This document shows positions 12,757 to 22,959 of a stretch of 64,000 nucleotides of DNA, piece after piece. A program made the translations under genes and the position numbers. The stretch comes from Chelonoidis abingdonii. Taxonomy: Eukaryota; Chordata; Testudines; Testudinidae. Under the pieces are notes generated by a model. That model worked only from the letters and a program-made list of their open reading frames with translations. It did not search any database and was not told the DNA's origin. Where the stretch lies: assembly GCF_003597395.2 (NCBI RefSeq), contig NC_133773.1:64126424-64190423 (forward strand), given 5' to 3'. The number at the start of each line of letters is the position of its first letter. Position 1 is the first letter of the stretch.

Positions 12757-12926
12757 CAATCTCTGACCCACTTAACACCTCTCCCAGCTTTTTTTCTTTT
12801 CCCTTCCTATGAGTGGAGAAATGTTACTAGGCCACTACATCTTGAATGATCCCCTGAAATATGTATTATCTCCTTATGCTAAACAATCCTGCCCCACCTT
12901 GTATCCACTGAGTACATTTCCCAGAC

Positions 12927-12963
12927 CAGAAGAAGAGCTCTGTGTAAGCTTGAAAGCTTGTCT
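12927..12963 (+). ncRNA. Degenerate hammerhead-ribozyme-like motif (P1)
   Basis: Order of parts: CAGAAGA (core, expected CUGANGA), an extra A, a short stem-loop 'gagctc tgtgta agct', then GAAA at 12952-12955 followed by 'gcttgtc'. The layout matches the better copies in P2, P3 and P6, but the core has a U-to-A change and stem II is weakened by one mismatch. It is probably inactive. Confidence 0.4.
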
Positions 12964-12982
12964 CTCTTACCAACAGAATAAA

Positions 12983-15900
12983 CGTCTGATATACTAGTGC
13001 AAAGAGGGGAAGGTCTACAGAAAATGCATGTAACCCATTTTTAAAAATTTCAATTAAATGTCAATACTCATTTTATGGTGTTTCTTGCAAACAATAAATA
13101 TAAAGAGCTAAGAACTCATGTTCCAGTTGCAACTTAGTAAAATAATTCTTAAAAAAAAAAATAAAACCAACAAATCAATTTTGCCTTTTAACGTTTACCC
13201 ATCAGCCAGCACATCTTGCAGGATATCCTCACAAGATCTCCAAGATATGGAAATGGTCCATTCATAACTAGGATACTCTTGATTAAGCATTAAGATATCC
13301 TATTTTACTGAAGTTTTTACCCTGCCCACCACCAAATTATTTACTTGTCTATCCAATTCCAGTTGAAACTGTTGGGTTTTAATTAGTGGAATTAGTTTTT
13401 GTCTTTGGCAAGATTGCATCATATCACTCAATTAATCTGCTGAAAAACAACAATATTTTTTAGTTGGTACAAAAATAAAGGTTGACAGAAATTGGATTTA
13501 TGATAATAGCTTTACTCTAATTTCCTTGAGTGTTTTTACGTAGACCCATCTGACAAAAATCTGTGCTATAAAACACATGGGGAATAATGGGCTCATGAAC
13601 TGTATTGAGGCATAACAAGAGTTATTTATGGAGAATTTATGAAGAAGCGGAGCTGCATATGTTTCCAACAGAAGAAAAGAAAATCTAATGAAACTGCCTG
13701 GCAGGCAGGATTTTAGTGGTTATGGTAATGACTTTTGGAAAATGCAGAGAATTGAAATGCATTATTTTATTCAAAAGGTTTGGATATCTTTTTATAGACG
13801 TGCTTGCTTACCACAACACACTCTGTTAATGGAAACAGTACTGAATCAGAATTCTATTGCTGGATGCTAACATACTTCAAAAAAATATTCCTGGTAGTAG
13901 GCTCTTCTTCAAGGAGGCATTTGTTTGGCACTCAGTGCCCTGGAGACACTGGCAAGAGCACCAGTAGCAAAGGAGGTAATATACTGTCAGAAGCAAGCCC
14001 ACAGGTAGTGGCTGTATCCATTGAGTTTCTCTTGTGATTCCTCCTGTTTCATTTTGTCTTAGATTATTTGAGACTGATCTTTTATAGACCAGTAGCCTAG
14101 GGAAATAGATGACTAATGCAGCAGTGGGACTGGAAACATTTGACATCACTGAGAAACAAAATTTAATTATTTCAGTTTTCATACTTCCCCCCGCCCCCTG
14201 TATGACAGGGTTGCCAGGGTGATTATTGCTGACATGGCTTTAGGCCTGGTTGTATGTTGACGTGGATGGGGTAAAATGACAGATGAGTTCTGAGAAGCAC
14301 AGTGCTCTGATGGAACAGGTAGTGCTGGTGTGCTTCTTTTATACTAGTGTAGAAAAACACTCGTGACCAGACTCGCTAGGAAACAGTTAACAAAGGGAAC
14401 TCTCCATCTCAAGCCTCTTATTACATTGTATTTTTTCAACATATCTTCATAAATAACTAAAATAAAGTTCAGCTGATGGAGCAATTTAAGAACAAATTTC
14501 TGCCTTCATTTATGCCTGGGCAACTCTGTTTAAAAGTAAATCCATGTGCAAATTCTACAAAGCAGTGAAGCTTCTGAAAGAGTGATTGCTGAGAGGAGAG
14601 ATATTTTTTTGAGGTGGTGGAAGAGCCTGACACACTGAGAAAACTGGTGGGCCAGTCAAGATCCAGGGGGTGTGCTTACACTAGGAAAAATGGGTTGAGG
14701 TTAGATTGCAGTGTGTTAACTAATCTTGACCTAACCACAAATTTTTCCTAACATACCCAAGGCTTCCCTTTGACTGGCTCAATTAAAATAAAAGGTGTTG
14801 CAACATGTCCACAGGTGGTTAGCTCGAGGTTAGTTAATGCACCCACAATTAAACTCAACTCACTTCTTTAGTGGAAATAAACTTCTAGCGAGGGTGTTGG
14901 GAGGCAGTGGGAAGCCTGTGGGTTGTTGGCATTGTGAGAGGGGGTGGCACAACCTCAGTGAGGCCCAACCTTGTTCATTTCTCAATCTCTAGTGTTATAG
15001 TGAGGAGCAGAGGACTTTCCAATTCCTTTCTAACTCCTGAGCATACTGTTTCAGTCTTGTGATGCTGCTATTTCACTGACTCAGTTGCCATCGCTGAAGG
15101 ACTTCTCCTGCAGAAACCATATATAGTTTAAGTGAAGTGTGTTTGAGAACTTTAAAAAAAAATCAAACATTTCTTGGAGAATTATATTGTTTTATTGTAG
15201 TACACATGTCATTAGTTAGAGGCTGAGAAGCTTATGATATTTGTATCCCTAAGAATAATATGGTTGATGTATTATATATATGTCTTTATGGAGATCCCAT
15301 AATTTTGTTTTCTTTGAAAGACTTTGTAGGAATCTAGTACAAAACTGGTACAGTAATACCAGTTCACTTTATTTTTGAGAGGAAGGAGTCCAGTCTCTGA
15401 ATTAGGCTGAAAAGTTGTTACCCCTTTTTGGATTAAAAATTGGTAGAGTTTCTAAAAAAAACTGTGAACATACTGGTCACAAGGGTCTTTTACCTGAGCC
15501 CTGAGAACTCTACACAAAACACTGTTAATTTTACAGTAAATCTGGTGATGAGAACCAAAAGAAAAGACTTTTTATTAAATGCTCTATCTATGCATTCCTT
15601 TGTTCCCAGCATTTCTATGTAATATGAGACTCCTGAGGTGCTTTTGTTGCTATGGCAAGTATAATGGTGTTAGCGTAATACCTACAGACACATTTTCCTC
15701 TAGCTAGTGAAAAAGGGCTGCTTCGTGACCACCTGCCATCAGAAAAAAGCTTGTGTTCCTTTAACCCTTTGCAGCCTACAGATATATACTTCAGCACATT
15801 CATTTAGCTGGCATAATGGGAAATACAAGCATTGTTTTCTAGACAGTAATGAGTGACCCAGTTGTGGTCTTGAGTAATAACATCAAATGCATCATAAAAA

Positions 15901-16088
15901 TGAGTATTTGCTTATATTATTGCCTCTAGATTGGCCATAGATTTATGATAGAATAATTAGTTGCATTACTTCATGCTGTCAATTATTTTTAATTTGTTAC
16001 TATGTGTATACAAAATAAATCTAAAAGAATGCTCTGTTGCATGGGGTAGGTGGGAATTAAATTGTGTGGATAAACCTGAAACATAGAC
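12983..16088. other. Unassigned sequence with a possible decayed foldback
   Basis: No supported gene. Around 14665-14880 phrases such as 'gtgcttacactaggaaaaat' and its rough inverse 'aatttttcctaacatac' suggest an old foldback DNA element, too decayed to bound. Open frames at 13688-14182 overlap each other on both strands and have no recognised domain. Confidence 0.4.
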
Positions 16089-16101
16089 TACCTTGCTAAT
16101 G
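16089..16101 (+). repeat. Target duplication, left side of P2
   Basis: TACCTTGCTAATG is repeated exactly at 18080-18092. These two copies enclose the whole inverted PLE pair, so the pair entered as one event. The last G may belong to the element. Confidence 0.85.
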
Positions 16102-16149
16102 CAGCAAAGAATCCTGTGGCACCTTATAGACTAACAGACGTTTTGGAGC

Positions 16150-16186
16150 ATGAGCTTTCATGGGTGAATACCCACTTCGTCGGATG
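16150..16186 (-). ncRNA. Hammerhead-like motif, P2 left arm
   Basis: Read on the minus strand: CCGACGA (16177-16183), an extra A, stem II GUGGGU/ACCCAU closing on AUUC, then GAAA (16156-16159) and 'gctcatgctcc'. The core differs from CUGANGA by U4 to C. Stem II is intact with one G-U pair. This is probably a weak or dead copy. Confidence 0.5.
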
Positions 16187-16253
16187 CATGTAGTGGAAAT
16201 TTCCAGAGGCAGGTGTGTATATATGCAAGCAGGCTAGAGATAATAAGGTTAGT

Positions 16254-16964
16254 TCAATCAGCGAGGATCGAGCCCTGTTCTAGCAGTGACGGTGTGAAAC
16301 CAAGGGGGAGAAACTGGTTTTGTAGTGGCAGCACATTCACAGTCTTGAGCGGTGGTGTCAGATTTGCAGAGAACTGAAAGCTCAGCAGTTTCTCTTTGAA
16401 GTGTGGTTCTGAAGTTTTTTGCTGCCGGATGGCCATCTAAGGTCTGCTATAGTGTGCCCAGGGAGGTGAAGTGTTTTCCTACAGGTTTTTGTATATTGCC
16501 ATTCCTAATATTCTGATTTTGTCCATTTATCCTTTCCGTAGAGACTGTCCAGTTTGGCCGATGTACATAGCAGAGGGGCATGCTGCGATACGATGCCGTA
16601 TATTACATTGTGGACATGCAGGTGAATGAACCAGTGATGTGTGGCTGAATCTGGTTAGGTCCTGTGATGGTGTCGCTGGTGTAGATATGTGGGCAGAGTT
16701 GGCTCGAGGTTTGTTGCATGGATTGTTCCTGAGGTAGAGTTACTACGGTGCGGTGTGCAGTTACGGTGAGAATATGTTCAGGTTGTCTGTGGCAAGGACT
16801 GGCCTGCCACCCAAGACCTGTGAAAGTGGGATCATTGTCCAGGATGGTTTGTGATCTCTGATGATGCGTTGGAGGGTTTTACTGGGGACTGTATGTGATG
16901 GCCAGTGGAGTCCTGTTGGTTTCTTTCTTGGGTTTGTCTTGCAGTAGGAGGCTTCTGGGTACAC
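16254..16964 (-). pseudogene. PLE reverse transcriptase/endonuclease ORF remnant (minus arm of P2)
   Basis: Minus-strand translation gives PLE peptides in several frames. Examples are TNPRKKPTGLHWPSHTV near 16860-16940 and QQKTSEPHFKEKLLSF near 16380-16430. Between them lies the GIY-YIG endonuclease region, broken by frameshifts. The motif that reads KPVGEHF in P6 reads KPVGKHF here, as in the plus arm, so a conserved acidic residue has become Lys in both arms. There is no full reading frame and no reverse transcriptase core, since the arm is 5'-truncated. It cannot encode a working enzyme. Confidence 0.8.
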
Positions 16965-17187
16965 ATCTGGCTCTGTTGTCTGTTTCCTTATTTCTTGTGC
17001 GGGATTGTAGTTTGAGAATGCTTGGTGGAGATTTTGTAGGTGTTGGTCTCTGTCTGAGGGTTAGAGCAGATGCGGTTGTACCTCAGTGCTTGGCTGTAGA
17101 CAATGGATCGTGTGGTGTGCCGGGATGAGCTGGAGGCATGAAGGTAGGGACAGTGGTCGGTAGTTTTCGGTATAGGGTGGTGTTAAT

Positions 17188-17742
17188 GTGACCATCACTT
17201 ACAGGACTCCACTGTCCATCACATACAGTCCCCAGCTAAAACCCTCCAACGCATCATCAGGGATCTACAAACCATCCTGGACAATGATCTCACACTTTCA
17301 CTGGCCTTGGGTGGCAGGCCAGTCCTCTCCACAGACAACCTGCCAACCTGAACACATTCTCACCAGTAACTGCACACCGCACCGTAGTAACTCTAGCTCA
17401 GGAACCAATCCATGCAACAAACCTCGATGCCAACTCTGCCCACATATCTACACCAGCGACACCATCACAGGACCTAACCAGATCAGCCACACCATCACCG
17501 GTTCATCACCTGCATGTCCACCAATGTATATATGCCAGCAATGCCCCTCTGCTATGTACATCAGCCAAACTGGACAGTCTCTATGGAAAAGGATAAATGG
17601 ACACAAATCAGATATTAGGAATGGCAATATACAAAAACCTGTAGGAAAACACTTCAACCTCCCTGGCCACACTATAGCAGACCTTAAGGTGGCCATCCTG
17701 CAGCAAAAAAACTTCGAACCAGACTTCAAGAGAAACTGCTGA
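17188..17742 (+). pseudogene. PLE C-terminal fragment with Zn-finger and GIY-YIG endonuclease domain
   Basis: The open frame of 184 codons contains recognisable PLE C-terminal sequence from about residue 8. It has a Cys-rich motif NPCNKPRCQLCPH (residues 74-86), the motif PLEs place before their endonuclease. The GIY-YIG module follows: YICQQC at 114-119, YISQTGQSLWKR at 124-135 and NGHKSD at 137-142, ending KRNC. In Penelope-like elements this nuclease nicks the target for reverse transcription. Lys154 stands where the P6 copy has Glu (KPVGEHF), a position I infer to be the metal-binding acid of GIY-YIG nucleases. The first Met lies outside the homology, and no reverse transcriptase is attached. 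This is a truncated dead copy that happens to remain open. Confidence 0.8.
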
Positions 17743-18079
17743 GCTTCAGTTCATCTGCAAATTTGACACCGTCAGCTCAGGATTAAACAAAGACTGTGAA
17801 TGGTTGCCAACTACAAAACCAATTTCTCCTCCCTTGGTTTTCACACCTCAACTGCTAGAAGAGGGCCTCATCCTCCCTGATTGAACTAACTTTTTATCTA
17901 TAGCCTGCTTGCATATATACACACCTGCCCCTGGAAATTTCCACTACATGCATCTGATGAAGTGGGTATTTACCCACGAAAGCTCATGCTCCAAAATGTC
18001 TGTTAGTCTATAAGGTGCCACAGGACTCTTTGCTGCTTTTACAGATCCAGACTAACACGGCTACCCCTCTGATACTTGA
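17201..18079 (+). mobile_element. PLE insertion P2, plus-oriented arm (family 1)
   Basis: Begins abruptly at 'acaggactccactg', which is the inverse of 16903-16917. It runs through an open GIY-YIG frame, the 3' non-coding region, a hammerhead-like motif and the full outer end, including the 38-base tail 18042-18079. The same sequence in reverse makes up most of the minus arm, giving a large imperfect palindrome. The right target duplication follows at 18080-18092. Confidence 0.85.
17950..17992 (+). ncRNA. Hammerhead-ribozyme-like motif, P2 right arm
   Basis: CTGATGA at 17954-17960 is a perfect match to the hammerhead CUGANGA core. One extra A follows, then stem II GTGGGT/ACCCAC (6 bp, loop ATTT), then GAAA at 17978-17981. 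A possible 3-bp stem III (A-G-C with G-C-U around TCAT) ends at U17990, which puts C17991 at the expected cleavage position. An extra A between A9 and stem II is tolerated in some natural hammerheads. A continuous stem I next to the core is not obvious, so activity is uncertain. Confidence 0.6.
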
Positions 18080-18092
18080 TACCTTGCTAATG
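18080..18092 (+). repeat. Target duplication, right side of P2
   Basis: TACCTTGCTAATG, identical to 16089-16101. Confidence 0.85.
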
Positions 18093-18597
18093 TTTTTCCC
18101 TAAAATATTTTTAATTAAACATGGTGTTTAAAAATTTCTGTAATATCCAAACTAACTGTTCTTTAATTGTGTAGGAACTTAACTGATTTAAAACATATGT
18201 TGGACAATTTCACACGCAAAATTAAACTGTATTGGCCTTATTTTCAGAGATGTTGAGAACCCAGAGTTCCCATTGATTCTAACTAACATTGTGGGTACTT
18301 AGTATCTCTGAAAATCAGGACCCCTGGAACTTGTGCTCTAATTCTTCTCTCTTTTGCTTCAGTGACTATAATGATTAGTTTTTATTTTCACCCATGCAAG
18401 TGACAGCAGAATCAGGCCCAAATAATTTACAAGGAAAGTTGTGATCGTGTAGTTATTTATATGATAATGATATGGTACATAGTACATGATAGGCACATAA
18501 ATATTACCTGGGCACACACAAAAAAGAGAAATAAATAGAACCAGTGCCCACACAATATTGTCACCACATCACATTGCTCTCCTTTTTTCATCCTTAC

Positions 18598-19735
18598 TGT
18601 GATGTTACACTCCATATGTTTTATGGAAATATGTTAATAAGTGTGAATATAATGTACTGGAATATGCAAAAGGTCTCTTTTAAGGTATCATTACAAAGAT
18701 TATGATCTACCAAGTGTGTTCATCCTATTTGTTTGCATGTATTATTTCTATGTCTGGAGTTAGGAAAATAAGATATAAACTTGTGTTACCGATGTAAACA
18801 TGTTAAATGGAAGCCATTAACGGTGCTTCAGAATCAATGAACTGTGAATGGATTTGTTTACCTGCAAACCCTTCTATGTCCATGGCTTCCAGCTACTAGG
18901 TAATGAAGAAGGTTTTACAGTGACATGTGATCAGGTCACCTCAACTGGAATCCATCTTAAACCTGGTGCTTTTCCATTTAGAAGGAGAGGTGGGGATCCA
19001 GAGAGACAAAAGGTTCCCGCCTTGTGCCAAAGCTATAAAAAGGAGTGGAACAGAACAGAGGGGGCTGCCAGTCATGATAAATCCCCTAGTTACCACCTGA
19101 GCTGGAATTAACAAGAAATGTACCAGGGGAAAGGATTGGGCCTAGACTGAGAAGGAGTCTAGTCTGAGAAAGAAGCTTATTGGAACATCTCTGAGGGTGA
19201 GATTTACCTGTATTGAGTTTCTTAAATGTATTAGGCTTAGACTTGCATGTTTTGTTTTATTTTGATTGGTAACTTACTTTATTCTGTCTGTTATTGCTTG
19301 AAGCTACTTAAATCCTACTTTTTATTCTTAATAAAATCACTTTTTTTTATTAGTAAACCCAGAGTAAGTGATTAATACCTGAGGTAGCAAACAGCTATGC
19401 ATATCTCTCTATCATACATAGAGGGTGGACAATTTATGAGTTTACCCTGTATAAGCTTTTTACCGAGTCAGTTGAATTTATTTGGGATTTGGATCCCATT
19501 GGGAGCTGGGTGTCTGGGTGCTGCAGACAGGACTACTTGCTGAGCTGTTTTCAGTTAAGTCTGCAGCTGTGGGGGCATGGTTCAGACCTTGGGTCTGTGT
19601 TACAGCAGGCTAGCATGTCTAGCTCAACAAGATAGGGTTCTGGAGTCCCAAGCTGACAAAGCAAACAGGCTCAGAGGTAGTTTCAGCACATCAGGTGACA
19701 GTCCTAAGGGGGTCTCTATGACCGAATCTGTCACA
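18598..19735 (+). mobile_element. Solo LTR L1 (endogenous retrovirus-like, family A)
   Basis: Begins TGTGATGTTACACTCC and ends CTGTCACA, so the ends are short inverted repeats in TG...CA form. A perfect 5-bp target duplication CTTAC lies at 18593-18597 and 19736-19740. A TATA box (TATAAAAA, 19034-19041) and a polyadenylation signal (AATAAA, 19330-19335) are in the right order, giving a U3 of about 460 bp and an R of about 300 bp. No internal coding region is present, so recombination between two LTRs has removed it. It is close kin of L2 (31333) and of the split L6 (52346). Confidence 0.85.
19034..19041 (+). promoter_or_regulatory. TATA box of LTR L1
   Basis: 'gctataaaaaggagtgg'; the equivalent in L2 is at 31804. 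Confidence 0.6.
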
Positions 19736-19740
19736 CTTAC

Positions 19741-21039
19741 CACCTGATGTCCACTGACAATAACTTCCCTGCTAGCTACACAGCCAGATTGTTTAGCATC
19801 ATATTCTAAAAGTTACCAGTCTTAAATTTGGGCAAGAATGCAACAGGAAATGATGTTCTGAGCTTCAGTGCTTTCTACTAAAAATACCATGTCACCTCTC
19901 CCCAGCAGTTCAGTCAATGGAAGTTACTTGTAGAACACAGTGAAAGAATATGTATATTGCTGCAGCATACAGCTCTGCCAGCTTTCTTCTCACTTGGCTA
20001 ATATTTTGTTTGCTACAATATTGTACAATGATAAAGAAAATGTTTTGCTTCTTACCAGTCATCTCTGCTTTTAATCAATCTTGTACACTTAGAGTGAAAG
20101 CTTTCTTCTGAGTTTTGCTGAATGTCCGAACCCTATTCATGAAAGTTCATCAGTAAAATTTGTGAAGGCGTGGATATCATCTCACTTTGGTTAGAGCCCT
20201 ACCATCTGTTTCTAGTTTTGATAATGATTTATGACCTTTATAGGATTCCTGAGAGACTGCCATTTTTCAATATAAGTTATGCATTATAGCATATCCATGT
20301 GGTACAACTGTTCCTATGCACACCATTTCTTTTTCTTTTGAAAATTCCATTATTAAATCCAAAGTTGCTCTAGCACAGCTAAATATTTCTTCCTAAATGT
20401 TATCAGTTTACCATGTTGCTGTTTCACTCTGCACCAGAAACCACCCCTATGAGACTGGATAGCTGTTCTTCTCAGTTTGACTTCATTGCCTGAGTATTCA
20501 CCGTATTTAATTCTTAATTTCCAATCCAGAGAAAACATTGCTTTTGTGTCCTGCTTTGAAATTGTAAAGATATTTTTACTGGATCAATTGTTTAATTTTA
20601 TTATTTTAATTTTGCTCCCTAGGACACCCTCATCATGAGAAACAAGCTTCATTTCCATTAGTATCCTTGAGGGACAACGTTCAAATGCTACTATTTGAAT
20701 AAACTTCAGAGCAATAGCAGCAAGATACTGCATCACACTTGACTTAAAATAACAGAAAAAAACCGTGAGCACTGTTCCTTCATAATCTGAACCTCCAGAT
20801 TTGTCACAGAAGAATCTGTGCCCTTTTACCATATGCTTGACCAAAAATGGCATCAGCATAACTTTTTTAAATAAATAATTACTGTAAATCATCTCAGTGT
20901 TCCAATGTGAGATTGATCTTTTTCATCAGTCTAATTATCCTAAATCTTGTACTAAATCATTTCAAGAGTAATTTTATTTTTTTAGAGATGGTGACCGCTA
21001 TTGGTTATTCTTTTTTCAAGTGCAGTCTAATCAGCTATT
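19741..21039. other. Unassigned non-coding sequence
   Basis: No supported gene or element; AT-rich. Minus-strand open frames at 20353-20892 show no recognised domain or splice context. Confidence 0.5.
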
Positions 21040-21268
21040 CCTGTAGCTGAAGTCAAAGTATCTTAGTTCGACTTACCTGGCCATCCTCACGGTGGCGAGT
21101 TGACCACCACAGCTCCCCCGTCAACTCCGCTTACTCCTCCTGCTGAGGTGGAGTACAGGCATCGATTCAGGGATTGATTTTATTGCATCTAGATGAGACA
21201 CGATAAATCGATCCCCGATACATCGAACACTACCTGCTGATCTGGCGGGTAGTATAGACATACCTTGA
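21040..21268 (-). mobile_element. Foldback DNA element with ATCGAT-rich arms (partial)
   Basis: The right end reverse complements to 'ctcaaggtatgtctatacta', the usual opening of a turtle MITE family. The interior holds 'gtcaactccgct', 'ggtggagtacagg' and a foldback around 'gacacgataaatcgatcccc'. Its left end is lost or decayed. Shared words with 32792-33050 (inverted) suggest the same family. Confidence 0.5.
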
Positions 21269-22959
21269 GAGCAGAATTTAGCCGAATGTGGGGTTTTTTT
21301 AGATTGGAATTCAGTTCAGTAACAGTTAAGACATACCTTCATTAAAATCATTCATATTTCTCTCTAAGAAGTGAAAGTGACTTCACTAGCTCCAAAAAAG
21401 TACACTGCATACCTTTTGGTCCAAATTCAGAGAAGAGTCTAAGTTGGTGTCATTTACATCTTCATATTCCCTCATTACGTAAATTGAGCCAATTAGTATC
21501 AGACTTGGACACTATCCACTTACCAGCATAATAATCAAAACCCATTACCCATCACTTCTCAATTTAACACTGGTTGTAAATTGGGAGAAGTAAGAGTTAT
21601 GTAGCAGAAAAAGCAACCATTATGAGTATGTAAGATAAAGTAAATGTGCCCTATTGTGATACAGCAATGTCCTCTTTTAGTATTCAGAGGACCAAATGGA
21701 GATAAGTGGATGGGAGTCAAAGGAAGTGTAAATTAGTGTAGACGGAAAGTGCAATTAACACATACATTTGGATTCCTTTAGGTCCTCCTCTGAATTTGGT
21801 CCTTCACATTTTGATTTCTTCTTCTTTTTAATTTAAACTATAAATATTTCCCCTAAGACACAAATGAACTGAATTAGCATTTCCTTGAAGGGTGTGAAAG
21901 GCTATGAACATTTATCAATAGAAATTGTGAGCTTTTGTGCTGAAAAAAGTATAATGTATTATAGACCACATTTTGAAATCTGACCTCCCTTTTTCTGGGA
22001 ACGGTTTGCATCATTAATAATGAGCATCTTATGACTTTAATAGTTAAGTACTTGATGTGAGCTTCTGCATACTTTTTAACTGTGTGCTTTCTTACCTGTA
22101 ACATGTACAGGGCCTGATACTACTCTGCATGATGCCAGTTTTACCCTGATGTGATTCCATTGACTTCATTGGAGTTATATTAGCATAACACAGGTGTAAC
22201 ATAATAGAAAAGCCCAAGGGATCCTGTATTAAGCACTTTAAGAAAACACTGTAAGGCAGTCAACATGCAGCAAGAAAGAAAGAAAGAGTTTGACTAGTTT
22301 GCGTTTAATAAATCAGTGCTGGTGAAGAATCTTATCTACCAGCGTTGGGAAGACTGATGTGCTCCTTGCTGGAAATAATCCAAATGCAATCAGAATGCAG
22401 AAGTGATACCACCCCAGTCATAGTGGGATACGAATTGTTTCTCAGGTTCCAGACAAGGCTTGGCACAGTCTATGACACAAAATCTGTCAGCAATAATTTC
22501 ATGCATTGCTGGATGCAGTTTAAATCTTTGTTTCAAGGTTGTCTAATAATAATCACTAGCCTAATTTTGCTACTGGAATATTATGGACAAGAATAAACTT
22601 TCCTTCTGGTGCTTAGTACTTTTGTTTGTTTTTCCACTGAAAGGTGAAATTGTTTGGAAAGTGGTATTAATTTCCATTGGAATGGTAATAAACCAGCTCC
22701 AAACAAACATTGTTTTGTTTGTTTTTAAGAAATTTCTTAAGCTATTTTTGTGATCAGATACCTCCTTATTTTTTTAAAAAATCCCTTCCAATGGGGATAG
22801 GTGCCTTCAACACATCTAATTAAACTTGGTTCAGCAATAATGGGCCCAATTCTGCTGTCCTTAACTAGGAAAAATGGAGTCTGGATTTCAGTGAGAAATT
22901 TACCTGAGTGAGGATCACATGGTTTAGCAAAGCACTGTGCATACTGGCACTCTTGAGCA
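21269..22959. other. Unassigned sequence with an old repeat fragment
   Basis: Around 22106-22205 is a diverged old repeat ('gggcctgata', 'ccattgacttcattggagtt'), similar to words near 5170 and 49900. A short GAAA microsatellite sits near 22270-22287. No gene is supported. Confidence 0.4.

Larger units (their letters stand above)
12663..12973. mobile_element. PLE insertion P1 (family 3), inverted tail plus 3' region
   Basis: Perfect 9-bp direct repeats CAGAATAAA at 12654-12662 and 12974-12982 bound the insert. The left part, about 12663-12750, is the terminal tail of a turtle-type Penelope-like family in minus orientation ('ggtgggtgaggtaat', 'ttggaccaacttctgttgg'). The rest, to 12973, is plus-oriented 3' non-coding sequence ending in a hammerhead-like motif and 'ttaccaacag'. 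The element is heavily 5'-truncated and carries no protein sequence. The opposite orientation of the two parts inside one target duplication matches P2, P3 and P5. Confidence 0.7.
16102..17200 (-). mobile_element. PLE insertion P2, minus-oriented arm (family 1)
   Basis: Starts with the family-1 end repeat lacking its outer tail ('cagcaaagaatcctgtggca'), followed by a hammerhead-like motif and then minus-strand protein remnants. These run from the sequence after the GIY-YIG domain (about 16254-16436), through the GIY-YIG region (about 16440-16740), to sequence upstream of it (16761-17130). It stops at about 17200, where orientation flips. It is longer toward the protein's N-terminal side than the plus arm by roughly 280 bp, so the central 284 bp (16918-17200) act as a spacer between inverted arms. 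Confidence 0.85.

Noticed and set aside
17448..17729. 93-codon minus frame opposite the GIY-YIG region
   Set aside because: Antisense shadow of the plus-strand PLE fragment, with no independent features.
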